From the NCBI GenBank assembly GCA_026005175.1, contig BPKO01000012.1, forward strand, positions 83,935 through 147,934: 64,000 bases of DNA. The letters are read 5' to 3'. Source of the DNA: Candidatus Tectimicrobiota bacterium. GTDB lineage: Bacteria; Tectomicrobia; Entotheonellia; Entotheonellales; Entotheonellaceae. Position numbers and translations under genes: made by a program. Shown here in pieces: positions 26,175 to 35,506 of this stretch (position 1 is the first letter of the stretch; every line of letters begins with the position of its first letter). A model generated the notes under the pieces. That model had not been told where the DNA came from. It did not search any database and saw nothing but the letters and a program-made list of their open reading frames with translations.

Positions 26175-27350
26175 TCAGCGGCGAATGGGGGTCCAGACGC
26201 CATCGGGGCGCCCCCCCAGCACTTTGCCCAGCGCCGCCAGGGCGGCCAGGTTGGAAACGCAGAAGTAAAGGGGAACGGACAGCCAGCGGCCGGTGCGCAG
26301 CCGCTGCTGCTCGCTCAGGTAGCCGGCCACCGCACACAAGTAAAACCCCAGCTGCGCGGCCAGCAGTCCCCGGTAAAGCGGCTGGGCGGCAAGCGCCGCG
26401 CTGCTAAACAAGGCGCCCAGCAGCCAGAGAGGTCCCAGCCAGCGCAGGACCTTGTGCGACACCAGCTGCCAGGCGTAGAGAGGAAAGCGCAACGGATTTA
26501 AGACGGCGCGCATGTAAAGCAAGCCGGTGATGGCGCGGGCGATGACCCGGCGGCGCATGCGGAACTCCTCGCGGCAGCCGCCGGCCACCTTCTCGTAGCA
26601 AAGCGCCTCGGACTCCATCACCGCCCGGTACCCGCCTTCGAGGCGCAGGCGCAGCGGAGTGAGAAAGTCGTCGTCCAGGCTCTGGCTCAAGCTGCGCTTT
26701 CCCGGCGGCGTCTCGATCCCCAGAGGACGAAAAAGCGCGCGCCGCAGCGCGTACATGCACCCGGCCATGCCCACCACCGACCCCAGGTCGCTTTCGAGCT
26801 GGCGCAGCCAGCGCTCGTAGCGCCAGTAGAGCGAACCGCCGTTGCCAACCAGCGTCTGCACGTCGTTGGTGTAGATGATATCGCCGCTCACGCAGCCCAC
26901 GCCAGGGTCGGCAAAGCTGCGCACCAGCTTGCGCAAGGCGTCGGCACGGTAGAAGGTAGCGGCATCGGAAAACACCAGGATCTCCCCGCGCGCATGGGGC
27001 ACGGCGGCGTTGAGGGCCGCCGTCTTGCCGCCGCGCTGCGGCAGCCGCACCAGCTGCACGCCACGGGCCGCGTACTCTTGGACGATGGCGTCGGTTTTGT
27101 CGGTGGAGCAGTCTGAGGCCACGATGATTTGCAGCTTTTCCTGAGGATAGTCAAGGCTCAAGGCGTTGTCCAGCTTGGCGCGCATGTCCTTTTCTTCGTT
27201 ATAAGCCGCAATCAGCAGCGACACCGCAGGCGTGATGTCCGCCTTGCGCACGGGCTGCCGGCGCCAGAGGCGCAGGCCGAGCAGCGCCAGGGGGTAGCCA
27301 AAGTAGGCGTAAGCCATGAGCCCGACGCAGAGCCAGAAGAGGACTTCCAT
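26175..27350 (-). CDS. Membrane GT2 glycosyltransferase (BcsA/HasA-like)
   Basis: A 391-residue processive-type GT2: one N-terminal membrane helix, then SLLIAAYNEEKDM, VASDCSTDKTD, LVFSDAATF (donor/metal site), LDDDFLTPLRL, and two or three C-terminal membrane helices. It resembles transferases that extend polysaccharides at the inner membrane. Starts seven bases after the stop of the GT-C gene, behind GAGGTGG. Whether it elongates a homopolymer or adds a single residue cannot be told. Confidence 0.88.
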   Translation of the reverse strand: MEVLFWLCVGLMAYAYFGYPLALLGLRLWRRQPVRKADITPAVSLLIAAYNEEKDMRAKLDNALSLDYPQEKLQIIVASDCSTDKTDAIVQEYAARGVQLVRLPQRGGKTAALNAAVPHARGEILVFSDAATFYRADALRKLVRSFADPGVGCVSGDIIYTNDVQTLVGNGGSLYWRYERWLRQLESDLGSVVGMAGCMYALRRALFRPLGIETPPGKRSLSQSLDDDFLTPLRLRLEGGYRAVMESEALCYEKVAGGCREEFRMRRRVIARAITGLLYMRAVLNPLRFPLYAWQLVSHKVLRWLGPLWLLGALFSSAALAAQPLYRGLLAAQLGFYLCAVAGYLSEQQRLRTGRWLSVPLYFCVSNLAALAALGKVLGGRPDGVWTPIRR

Positions 27351-27359
27351 GGGGCCACC

Positions 27360-29214
27360 TCAGGGCTGCGGGAGGTGCGACACGCTGGCGGTCTTGGGAG
27401 CGTCGCCGATGCGGTAGATGCGGATGGCGTGGCGCCGCGGGTGGGGCGCCAGCGGGCGGAACTCCTTCACCAGCTTCCCCCGCGCCTCAAGCTCGCGGTA
27501 AAAGGCGGCAAACGCGGGGTAGCGGGCGGCAAAGGAAGGCAGGGTGAGCTTGTGCATCATTTTGGTGCTGGTAATGACGTACTCGTAGCCCTGCTCGATG
27601 TAGGCATCCAGCGGCAACACGCCAATGGGCTCCACCGGATTGCCGAAGTTGATGTCCCATTTTGTTTTGGCCAAGCTCATGCCCTCCTCGTAGTAGGCCT
27701 CTCGCCACCAGGGGAAGCGGATCTGGGCGATGTCATAAGACACGCCGCGGTGGGCTGCCAGCAAGTAGCGGTAGTACAGCGGCAGGCGGGCCGTGAACTG
27801 GCCGTTGGGGTCTTCGCGGCGGGCCCGTTCGTAGAGCTCCAAGAGGTTCTTGCGGCTCATGCGCAAATGGGGGGGTGTACTCGTCGAGGACGAGTTTGGT
27901 GCCGTCAGGGATGTGCGTCTCGATCCACGCCTTGGCCAGCGTCCGCGGGTCGGGCTGCAAGATAATGGCCACATCGGTAGCGATGTGCCACGCCGGTACC
28001 GCCACCACCAGCGCCGCCGCGATGGCATACGGGACGACTGCGCTCTGCGGCCAAAGCGGCCACAGGGTCCTGAGCCTCTCCAGGCCGTCCCGCAACAAAA
28101 CGGCACCGCAGAGGGCCAGCAGGGGATAGACCACCAGCTGGTGGCGAGGCTCGCTGTAGTAAGGATTCACGTAGTTGGCCAGCAGGATAAAAAACCACGG
28201 GAAAGCCACCACCACCCAGTACTTTTTGTCACGTACGCCCAATAAGCTGCAATAAAGCAAGCCGGCGAGGGAGAGGAGGCCGATGCTGAGGCCCATGCCC
28301 CGCGGGCTCACCACGGTGCGGCCGTAGTGCCAGAGCGAGCCGAGGAAGACGCGCCAGTTCATTTCTGGCAGTGCCCGGGTGACAATCTCCGGATCGAGAT
28401 GCTTGAGCCCGAGCAGCGTGTGCAAGCGCGGCAGGATGTAATACTGTGCCCAGGTGGGATCGAGGAAATTAAACGGTGAGCCTAAGAAAAACCCGCCCAG
28501 AAAGGCGAAATAGGCCAGCACCAACTTGCCGTCGAGCAACCGCCGCAGCGAGAAACGCCTGGACGCATGCCCTCGCAGGTAGTGGGCAACGGCAAAGGGA
28601 AACAACAGGGCAAGGGAGTAATATTTGGTTGCCATGCCTAGCCCCCCCAGTACCCCAGCCAGCAGGTAGTCCGTTACCCGCCCCTGACGGTAAAGGCGAT
28701 AAACAAACAGCAGCGAAGCCAGAGTAAAGAAAGTAGCCGGCATATCGGCCTTGACTTGGATGGCACTCTCGTAATGACCAAACGTAAAAGCAACTATAAC
28801 AGCAGAAATTATTCCAATATATTCATCATAAAATTCCTTTCCAATACGATAAACAAGGTATATAACTCCAATACCAAATGAAACTGTTGTTAACCTTCCT
28901 ATGAAGTAGAATACTCCTTTGTGGTTTATATAAAAAATCGCATAATCATTTATGTTGTTCCACGAGCCTACCAGTTTTCCAAAAAAGAACAAAAAGATGT
29001 ATTCAAAAAATAGGAGATACATATATAGAGCCGGTTTATTAAACCAGTGTGGGTTGAAATCGCCGTTGCCAAACGCCAGCGATCTTTTCACGAAGTGTTC
29101 TTCATCGGGATAGTACGAAAACGGCAGATCGTGGAAAATGCCGAGAAATCGGATGAGGAAGGCGAGCAGCAGTACAAGTAGCAACACGGTGCGATCTCGG
29201 AAAACCCTAGTCAT
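27360..29214 (-). CDS. GT-C (PMT/ArnT-like) membrane glycosyltransferase, frameshifted
   Basis: Starts at ATG 29214 (MTRVFRDRT). The first loop carries YYPDEEHF, the acidic catalytic motif of GT39/GT83 enzymes, followed by about 11 membrane helices. The frame changes at a G7 run (27869-27875): before it the protein reads KLVLDEYTP, after it, in the other frame, HLRMSRKNLLELYERARR and a soluble C-terminal domain to 27360. Removing one G gives 617 residues, a usual length. It would transfer a sugar from a polyprenyl-phosphate donor in the periplasm; two GtrB-like genes directly upstream could supply that donor. About 28770-29060 is AT-rich, unlike the rest. Confidence 0.85.
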
Positions 29215-29260
29215 GAAGACGTTCCTTCCGCAGGATCGGGCTTTGGCGGGCGCGGCCGGA

Positions 29261-30250
29261 CTATTCGAGGATGCGGTCGATGTGGTAGTCACTGACTTTG
29301 TCGCTGTGGGTAAAGACGATGATTTCGCCCAGAAAGCCGATGGAGCCCGTCTGCACCCCCAGGACCATGAGCAGGACGCCGAGGATGAGCAGGGGGCGCT
29401 CGGCCAGGGGCATGGCAAAGAAGAGGCGCTGGAGGGCCAGCACCAGGGAGAGGAAAAAGCCGGTGGCAAAGAGTCCCATGCCCAGCAGGCCGAAGAAGCG
29501 CAGCGGCTTTCTGGTGAAGCGGCAAAGAAAGACCAGGGTGAGCAAGTCCAGCAGGCGCCGCAGGTAAACCCCGGGGCTATAGATACGCGGGCGGCCGTTG
29601 GCTGGGTGCTGGGGCACGTCGACTTCCTGCACGCGGAAGCCGCGCTGGTAGGCCAGCACGGGCAAAAAGCGGTGCAGGTCGCCGTAAAGGACGAGCTCCT
29701 GGGCCACCCGCCGCCGCAGCCCCTTGAGGCCGCAGCCCATGTCGCGCAGCTGCACGCCGGTAAGCCACCGCACCAGGCGGTGAAAGAGCCGCGTCTGCAG
29801 GCGGTTCACCCAGGCGTCGCAGCGCGGGAAGCGCCGTGCCACCACCACGTCGGCGCCGGCCTCGAGGCCTTCAAGGACGGCGGCGAGGCCTTCTGGGACG
29901 ACTTGCGCGTAAGGGGGCAAGACGAGGAGCCGGTCGCTGCGGGCGTGTGCAAACCCCACCATGAGCGCCGTGGCCTCCCCCACCCAGCGGGGCAAGAAGA
30001 TCAGGCGCAGCGGTTCGCCCGCCGCGATGAGGGGCTCAAGGGGACGGGCGGCGGCGGCAAAGCCGCCGTCGAGCACTACGAGCCACTCGGCGCGCTGGCC
30101 GAGGCGGCGCAGCACGGCACTGTGCGCGTGGTAGAGGGCGACGAGGTCGTCGTAGCGCTCGCACACCGGCACCACCACCGAGACGGTGGTCGCCGCCGGG
30201 GAGGCGGCTTCGGCCACGGGGGTCGGCCGGGACTGAAGATCGACGGGCAC
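29261..30250 (-). CDS. GtrB-like GT2 with degenerate catalytic motifs
   Basis: A 329-residue protein with the whole GtrB layout: GT2 domain, MGCGLKGLRR (the DxGCxLK-like region), and two C-terminal membrane helices ending IGFLGEIIVF. The key residues are gone: the usual VDDGS is LDGGF, and DADLQDPP is PPYAQVVP. It may be a pseudo-enzyme that pairs with the intact GtrB-like neighbour, or it may have a changed mechanism. Start is GTG at 30250 with AAGGAGAAG upstream; homology starts near residue 22. Next gene in transcription order is the GT-C enzyme. Confidence 0.8.
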   Translation of the reverse strand: MPVDLQSRPTPVAEAASPAATTVSVVVPVCERYDDLVALYHAHSAVLRRLGQRAEWLVVLDGGFAAAARPLEPLIAAGEPLRLIFLPRWVGEATALMVGFAHARSDRLLVLPPYAQVVPEGLAAVLEGLEAGADVVVARRFPRCDAWVNRLQTRLFHRLVRWLTGVQLRDMGCGLKGLRRRVAQELVLYGDLHRFLPVLAYQRGFRVQEVDVPQHPANGRPRIYSPGVYLRRLLDLLTLVFLCRFTRKPLRFFGLLGMGLFATGFFLSLVLALQRLFFAMPLAERPLLILGVLLMVLGVQTGSIGFLGEIIVFTHSDKVSDYHIDRILE

Positions 30251-30266
30251 GGTGCTTCTCCTTCTC

Positions 30267-31214
30267 TCACGGCTGCGGCGGGGTGTGGCCGCGTACCACC
30301 AGCACCGCCTCGGGGCGAAAGTCCCCGGTGGCCAGCACCAGCTCGGCAAGCAGCCCCATCACCAGCAAGTGCCCCACCAGCGCTAGGGCCAGAAATGCCA
30401 CGGCAGGAAAAACGATGCTGGCAAAGCGCGACAGGCCCCACCCCACCAAGCTGCCCAGGCTGCCCAGCAGGGGCACCACGGCCAGGGTGGCAAACCACAG
30501 CCGCGGCCGTGCGGCCCAGGCGGTGAGCATCTTGACCACGAAGAGGTCCAAAAAGACCCGCCAGGTGCGCGAGATGCCGTACTTGCTGCGGCCAAAGCGC
30601 CGCGGGTGGTGGCGCACCACCAGCTCGGCAATGCGGGCTCCGGTCAGGGTGGACATGGCCGGAATGAAGCGGTGTAGTTCGGCATAGAGCTGCACCCGCT
30701 TGATCACCTCGGCCCGGTAGGCCTTAAGCGAGCAGCCGTTGTCGTGAATGGGCACGCCGGTGACCTTGCCAATGAGCCAGTTGGCGATCAGCGACGGCAC
30801 GCGGCGCGACAGCAGCTTGTCCTGGCGCGCCTTGCGCCAGCCGCAGACGACGTCGTAGCCTTCTTCGAGCTTGGCCAGCAGCCGCGGAATGTCGGCCGGG
30901 TCGTTTTGCAAGTCGCCGTCCATGCTGACGATGACCTGCCCGCGGGCGTGGCGAAAGCCGGCGGCCATGGCCGCCGTTTGCCCGTAGTTCTTGCGAAAGC
31001 GCAGCACCCGCAGGCGCCCGTCTTGCCGGTGCAGGGCTTCCAGAGTGGCAAAGGTGCTGTCCTGGCTGCCGTCGTCGACAAAGAGCACCTCGTAGGGTAG
31101 CCCCAGAGGCTCGCAGGCCGCGCGCAGGCGCTGCACCAGAGGCTGGAGGCTCTCTTCCTCGTTGTAGACGGGAATCACCACCGACAGCACCGGGGCGGGG
31201 GTCTCAGTGGCCAC
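30267..31214 (-). CDS. GtrB/ArnC-like polyprenyl-phosphate glycosyltransferase (GT2)
   Basis: A 315-residue protein with intact motifs: VVIPVYNEEESL, FVDDGSQD, MDGDLQNDPADIP, NGCSLKAYR, and two C-terminal membrane helices. It should load a sugar onto undecaprenyl phosphate on the cytoplasmic side. GTG at 31214 has GGAGG seven bases upstream and overlaps the carB end by 11 bases; the alternative start at 31250 would read 12 codons of carB. Supplies donor for the GT-C transferase at 27360-29214 (inferred). Confidence 0.88.
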   Translation of the reverse strand: MATETPAPVLSVVIPVYNEEESLQPLVQRLRAACEPLGLPYEVLFVDDGSQDSTFATLEALHRQDGRLRVLRFRKNYGQTAAMAAGFRHARGQVIVSMDGDLQNDPADIPRLLAKLEEGYDVVCGWRKARQDKLLSRRVPSLIANWLIGKVTGVPIHDNGCSLKAYRAEVIKRVQLYAELHRFIPAMSTLTGARIAELVVRHHPRRFGRSKYGISRTWRVFLDLFVVKMLTAWAARPRLWFATLAVVPLLGSLGSLVGWGLSRFASIVFPAVAFLALALVGHLLVMGLLAELVLATGDFRPEAVLVVRGHTPPQP

Positions 31215-34200
31215 CGTATGCCCTCCAGGGCTTGACGTGCAGGTCTGCAAAGCGCTTGCGGCTCAGAGCAGCCACCAGGCGCTGGGCCAGCTGCAAATTG
31301 GTGATCAGCGGAATGCCCAAATCGGCAGCGCGCCGGCGGATGAAGTAGTCGTTGGTGAGCTCGTCTTCCTGGTTGTTCTTGGGGATGTTGACCACCAGGT
31401 CGAGCACCTCTGGTCGCAGCACGTCGCGCACGTTGGGCTGGCCGGCCTCAAGGGGCCAGGCCAGGGCCTGCACCGCGATGCCGTGGTCTCGCAAGAAGCG
31501 CGCCGTGCCCGGAGTGGCGTAAAGGGTCACCCCCAAGGCGACGAGCTGCGCGGCACTGGGCAAAAAGGCCGCCTTGCTCGGCAGGGGACCCGTCGACAGC
31601 AGCACCCGCCGCAGGGGCAGGCGGTAGCCCACCGCCAGCAGCGCCTTGAGAAACGCCTCGTCAAAGTCCTCGCCCAGGCAGGCCACCTCGCCGGTAGAAG
31701 CCATCTCCACGCCGGGCGTGGGGTCGACGCCTTCGAGGCGGGTAAAGGAGAACTGCGGCGCCTTGACCCCCACGTAAGGCAAGGCGTGCAGCCGCCGGCG
31801 GGGCGGGCGCACCGCCTGCTCCATGAGCACGCGCGTGGCGAGCTCAATGAAGTTGACCTTGGACACTTTGGAAACGAAAGGAAAGCTGCGCGAGGCGCGC
31901 AGGTTGCACTCGATGACCTGCACCTGGCCGTCTTTGACCAGGAACTGCACGTTGAAAGGGCCGTGGATGCGCAGCGCCCGCGCAATGGCCGCCCCTGCCC
32001 GCCGGATCTGCCGCTGCACCGCCGGCGCCGTATGCCGCGGAGGGAAGACCAGGGTGGCGTCGCCAGAGTGCACGCCGGCGTGTTCCACGTGCTCGGAGAT
32101 GGCCCACACCACGAGCTCGCCGTGGCGTGCCACGGCGTCGAACTCAAGCTCCTGGGCGGCTTCAATAAACTTGCTCACCACCACCGGATGCTGGGGGGAG
32201 ACGTGTGCCGCCACCTGCACGACGCGCGCCAGCTCGGCGTCGTTACAGGCCACACTCATCGCCGCGCCGCTCAGCACGTACGAAGGCCGCACCAGCACCG
32301 GGTAGCCCACTTGCTGGGCAAAGGCCTGGGCGGCAGCCAGCGACTGCAGCTGGCGCCAGGGGGGCTGGGCGATGCCGAGGGTTTCGAGCAGCTGGGCAAA
32401 CTTGTGGCGGTCCTCGGCGCGGTCGATGTCCTCTGGCGCCGTGCCCAGCACCGGCAGCCCCGCGGCGTGGCAGGCCAGGGCCAGGGTGTTGGGAATCTGC
32501 CCGCCCATGCACAGCACCAAGCCCAGGGGCCGCTCCTTGGCGGCAATTTCAAGGAGCGCCTCCAGGCTGAGCTCTTCGAAGTAGAGCCGGTCGCTCTCGT
32601 TGTAGTCGGTGCTGACGGTTTCGGGATTGCAGTTGACCACCACCGTGGGGTAGCCCAGCTGCCGCAGGGTGTGCACGGTGGTCACCCCGCACCAGTCAAA
32701 CTCGACGGAGCTGCCAATGCAGTAAGGCCCGGAGCCCAGCACCAGCACCGGCGGCTGCGCGCTGCCCGCCACGTCGTCTTCCTCGCCGTTGTAGGTGAGG
32801 TACAGGTAGTTGGTCTGGGCCGGATACTCGGCAGCCAGGGTGTCGATTTGCTTCACGCACGGCCGCAGGCCGTAAGCCTGCCGCTGCCGGCGCACCGCTG
32901 CCTCGGTGGTGCCGGTGAGGGCGGCAATCTGGGCATCGGCAAAGCCAAGCTGCTTGGCCCGCTTTAGCAAGTCGTGCGGCAAGGCGTGCGGGGGGGCCTG
33001 ACGCAGCTGTTGTTCCATTTCCACAAGGGTACGGATACGGTAGAGAAACCAGGGATCGATATGCGACAGCTCGTGGATCTTGGCCACCGCGTAGCCCCGT
33101 CGCAGCGCCTCGGCAATGGCAAAGAGGCGCTCGGGGGTAGGCTGGCCCAGGGCGGCGTCGAGGTCGGCAAAGCGCAGGTGGGCGTTGCCCACCAGGCCCT
33201 GCACGCGGATGTTGAGCATGCGCAGCGCTTTTTGCAGGGCCTCTTCGAAGCAGCGGCCGATGGCCATCACCTCACCCACCGACTTCATTCCCGAACCCAG
33301 GCGCTTGTTGGCGTGGCGGAACTTCTTGAGGTCCCAGCGCGGCAGCTTCACCACCACGTAGTCCAGCGCCGGCTCAAAGCAAGCGGTGGTGGCGCCGGTC
33401 ACGGCGTTGGGCAGCGCCGGCAGGCTATAGCCCAGGGCGAGCTTGGCCGCCACGTAAGCCAGCGGATAGCCGGTGGCTTTGGAGGCCAGGGCCGAGCTAC
33501 GCGAAAGCCGGGCGTTGACTTCGATGGCCCGGAAGGCGCCGCTGTGCGGATCGAGGGCAAACTGGATATTGCACTCGCCAATGATGCCCAGGTAGCGCAC
33601 CACGCGGAGGGCCGCCTCGCGCAACTGGTGGTACTCGGCATTGCTCAGCGTCTGGCTGGGGGCAACGACGGCGCTTTCGCCGGTGTGGATGCCCATGGGA
33701 TCGATGTTTTCCATGTTGCACACGGTGATGCAGTTGTCGAAGCGGTCGCGCACCACCTCGTATTCGATTTCCTTCCAGCCGGCGAGGTATTCCTCCACCA
33801 GCAGCTGCGGGCTGTGCGCCAGCGCCCTGGCGGCGCGCTCGCGCACCTCGGCTTCGTGCGTGCACACGCCGGCCCCCAGCCCCCCCAGGGCGTACGCGGC
33901 GCGCAGCATCACCGGGTAGCCCAGCTCGGCAGCGGCCTCTACCGCCGCTGCCACCGACGACACTGCGTGGCTGCGCGGCGTCGGCACACCGATTTCGGCC
34001 AGGCGCGCCGCAAAGCGGGCGCGGTCCTCGGTGTCGCGGATGGCGGCCACCGGGGTACCCAGCACCTGCACCCCGTAGCGCGCCAGCACACCGCGCTCGT
34101 CGAGCGCCACGCCGCAGTTGAGCGCCGTCTGTCCGCCAAAGCTGAGCAGCAGGCCGTCGGGGCGCTCCCTGGCAATCACCTGTGCCACGAAGTCCGGCGT

Positions 34201-34401
34201 CACCGGCAAGAAGTACACCTCGTCGGCCAGGCGCTCGGAGGTCTGAATGGTGGCGATATTGGGGTTGACCAGCACGCAGGCCACCCCTTCGTCTTTTAAG
34301 GCCTTGATGGCCTGCGTGCCCGAGTAGTCGAACTCGCCCGCCTCGCCGATTTTCAAGGCGGCGCTGCCGAGCACCAGAACTTTACGGGGAAGCGCAGTCA
34401 T
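31204..34401 (-). CDS. carB: Carbamoyl-phosphate synthase, large (ammonia) subunit
   Basis: A 1065-residue protein with both ATP-grasp halves and the C-terminal MGS-like domain. It makes carbamoyl phosphate from bicarbonate, ammonia and 2 ATP. Sequence features place it in the branch shared by Bacteroidetes and eukaryotic CAD/CPS1: VLGSAALKIGEAGEFDYSGTQ (not the enteric GAGPIVIGQACEFDYSG), NIATIQTSERLADEVYFLPVTP and LDYVVVKLPRWDLKKF. ATG at 34401 overlaps the carA stop as ATGA. It lies inside the polysaccharide array, three kilobases upstream of nothing but GT genes, and in the same array as a carbamoyltransferase. Confidence 0.95.
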   Translation of the reverse strand: MTALPRKVLVLGSAALKIGEAGEFDYSGTQAIKALKDEGVACVLVNPNIATIQTSERLADEVYFLPVTPDFVAQVIARERPDGLLLSFGGQTALNCGVALDERGVLARYGVQVLGTPVAAIRDTEDRARFAARLAEIGVPTPRSHAVSSVAAAVEAAAELGYPVMLRAAYALGGLGAGVCTHEAEVRERAARALAHSPQLLVEEYLAGWKEIEYEVVRDRFDNCITVCNMENIDPMGIHTGESAVVAPSQTLSNAEYHQLREAALRVVRYLGIIGECNIQFALDPHSGAFRAIEVNARLSRSSALASKATGYPLAYVAAKLALGYSLPALPNAVTGATTACFEPALDYVVVKLPRWDLKKFRHANKRLGSGMKSVGEVMAIGRCFEEALQKALRMLNIRVQGLVGNAHLRFADLDAALGQPTPERLFAIAEALRRGYAVAKIHELSHIDPWFLYRIRTLVEMEQQLRQAPPHALPHDLLKRAKQLGFADAQIAALTGTTEAAVRRQRQAYGLRPCVKQIDTLAAEYPAQTNYLYLTYNGEEDDVAGSAQPPVLVLGSGPYCIGSSVEFDWCGVTTVHTLRQLGYPTVVVNCNPETVSTDYNESDRLYFEELSLEALLEIAAKERPLGLVLCMGGQIPNTLALACHAAGLPVLGTAPEDIDRAEDRHKFAQLLETLGIAQPPWRQLQSLAAAQAFAQQVGYPVLVRPSYVLSGAAMSVACNDAELARVVQVAAHVSPQHPVVVSKFIEAAQELEFDAVARHGELVVWAISEHVEHAGVHSGDATLVFPPRHTAPAVQRQIRRAGAAIARALRIHGPFNVQFLVKDGQVQVIECNLRASRSFPFVSKVSKVNFIELATRVLMEQAVRPPRRRLHALPYVGVKAPQFSFTRLEGVDPTPGVEMASTGEVACLGEDFDEAFLKALLAVGYRLPLRRVLLSTGPLPSKAAFLPSAAQLVALGVTLYATPGTARFLRDHGIAVQALAWPLEAGQPNVRDVLRPEVLDLVVNIPKNNQEDELTNDYFIRRRAADLGIPLITNLQLAQRLVAALSRKRFADLHVKPWRAYGGH

Positions 34402-35486
34402 CGGCGGCACAGGCGCAAAAACGTCTCAAACAAGAAGGCCGTATCCAGGGGGCCGGGGGCGGCCTCGGGGTGAAACTGCACGCTCAGAAAGGGGCGGCTG
34501 CGGTGGCGCAGCCCCTCGTTGGTGCCGTCGTTGGCGTTGACGAACCACGGCACCCACTCGGGCGGCAGGGTCTCGGCGGCCACGGCATAGCCGTGGTTTT
34601 GGGCGGTGATGTAGCAGCGCTGGCCACCCGCTTCCAGGCAGGGCTGGTTTTGGCTGCGGTGGCCGAACTTGAGCTTGTACGTCCTGGCGCCGGCGGCGAG
34701 GGCCAGGATCTGGTGCCCCAGGCAGATCCCCAGCAGGGGCACGTCCTGGGCCATGGCGCGGCGCACGTGGGCAATCGTGGCCTGGCACTGCGTGGGATCG
34801 CCCGGGCCGTTGGAGATCACCACGCCGTCGAAGTCCTCCGCAAGGAAGTCGTAGTCCCAGGGCACCCGCAATACTGAAGCCCCGGCTTGCAAGAGGCAGC
34901 GCAGGATGCTGTGCTTGCAGCCGCAGTCCACCACCACCAGGCGCGGCCGGCCGCGGCCGTAGGCCACCGGCTGCTTCACGCTCACCTGCGCCACCAGGTT
35001 TTCGCGGTTGGGATCCCACCAGGGGGGCTCATGGCCGTCCAGGATGAGCTTGCCCAGCATGGTGCCGTGCTTGCGCAAGTGCTTGGTGAGCCGCCGCGTG
35101 TCCACGCCGCTGAGGGCGGGGATCCCCTCGGCGCGCAGCCAGGCATCCAGGCTGCGCGCGGCCTGCCAGTGGCTGTAGTGGGGGGAAGCGTCGGCCACCA
35201 CCAGCCCCTGCACCTGGATGCGATTGGACTCAAAGCCCGCGGCCAGCTGCTCCGGCGCCGGTGCGGGCGGCACGCCGTAGTTGCCAATTAGCGGGTAGGT
35301 CAGCACCAGGATCTGTCCCCGGTAGGAGGGATCGGTCAGCGCCTCGGGGTAGCCCACCATGCCGGTGTTGAAGACCACCTCACCGGCGGCGGAAGTAGGG
35401 GCGCCAAAAGGGACGCCGGCAAAGGTGGTGCCGTCCTCAAGAACCAGCAGGCCCTGAGCAATATCTGAGTCGAACACGCCGATCAT
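34398..35486 (-). CDS. carA: Carbamoyl-phosphate synthase, small (glutaminase) subunit
   Basis: A 362-residue class I amidotransferase that hydrolyses glutamine and passes ammonia to CarB. It has the N-terminal CPSase domain (LEDGTTFAGVPFGA, FNTGMVGYPEALTDPSY) and GATase domain with nucleophile Cys in GICLGHQ and catalytic His/Glu in VQFHPEAAPGP. As in CarB, details such as NANDGTNEGL fit the Bacteroidetes/eukaryote-like branch. Start ATG at 35486 leaves a 20-base gap to the upstream AT-rich gene; no strong RBS is visible. Coupled to carB by ATGA. Confidence 0.94.
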   Translation of the reverse strand: MIGVFDSDIAQGLLVLEDGTTFAGVPFGAPTSAAGEVVFNTGMVGYPEALTDPSYRGQILVLTYPLIGNYGVPPAPAPEQLAAGFESNRIQVQGLVVADASPHYSHWQAARSLDAWLRAEGIPALSGVDTRRLTKHLRKHGTMLGKLILDGHEPPWWDPNRENLVAQVSVKQPVAYGRGRPRLVVVDCGCKHSILRCLLQAGASVLRVPWDYDFLAEDFDGVVISNGPGDPTQCQATIAHVRRAMAQDVPLLGICLGHQILALAAGARTYKLKFGHRSQNQPCLEAGGQRCYITAQNHGYAVAAETLPPEWVPWFVNANDGTNEGLRHRSRPFLSVQFHPEAAPGPLDTAFLFETFLRLCRR

Positions 35487-35506
35487 CGCTGCTAGAAGGC
35501 AAAAGA

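Noticed and set aside
31207..32967. 586-codon plus-strand ORF
   Set aside because: Antisense of carB, which is unmistakable.
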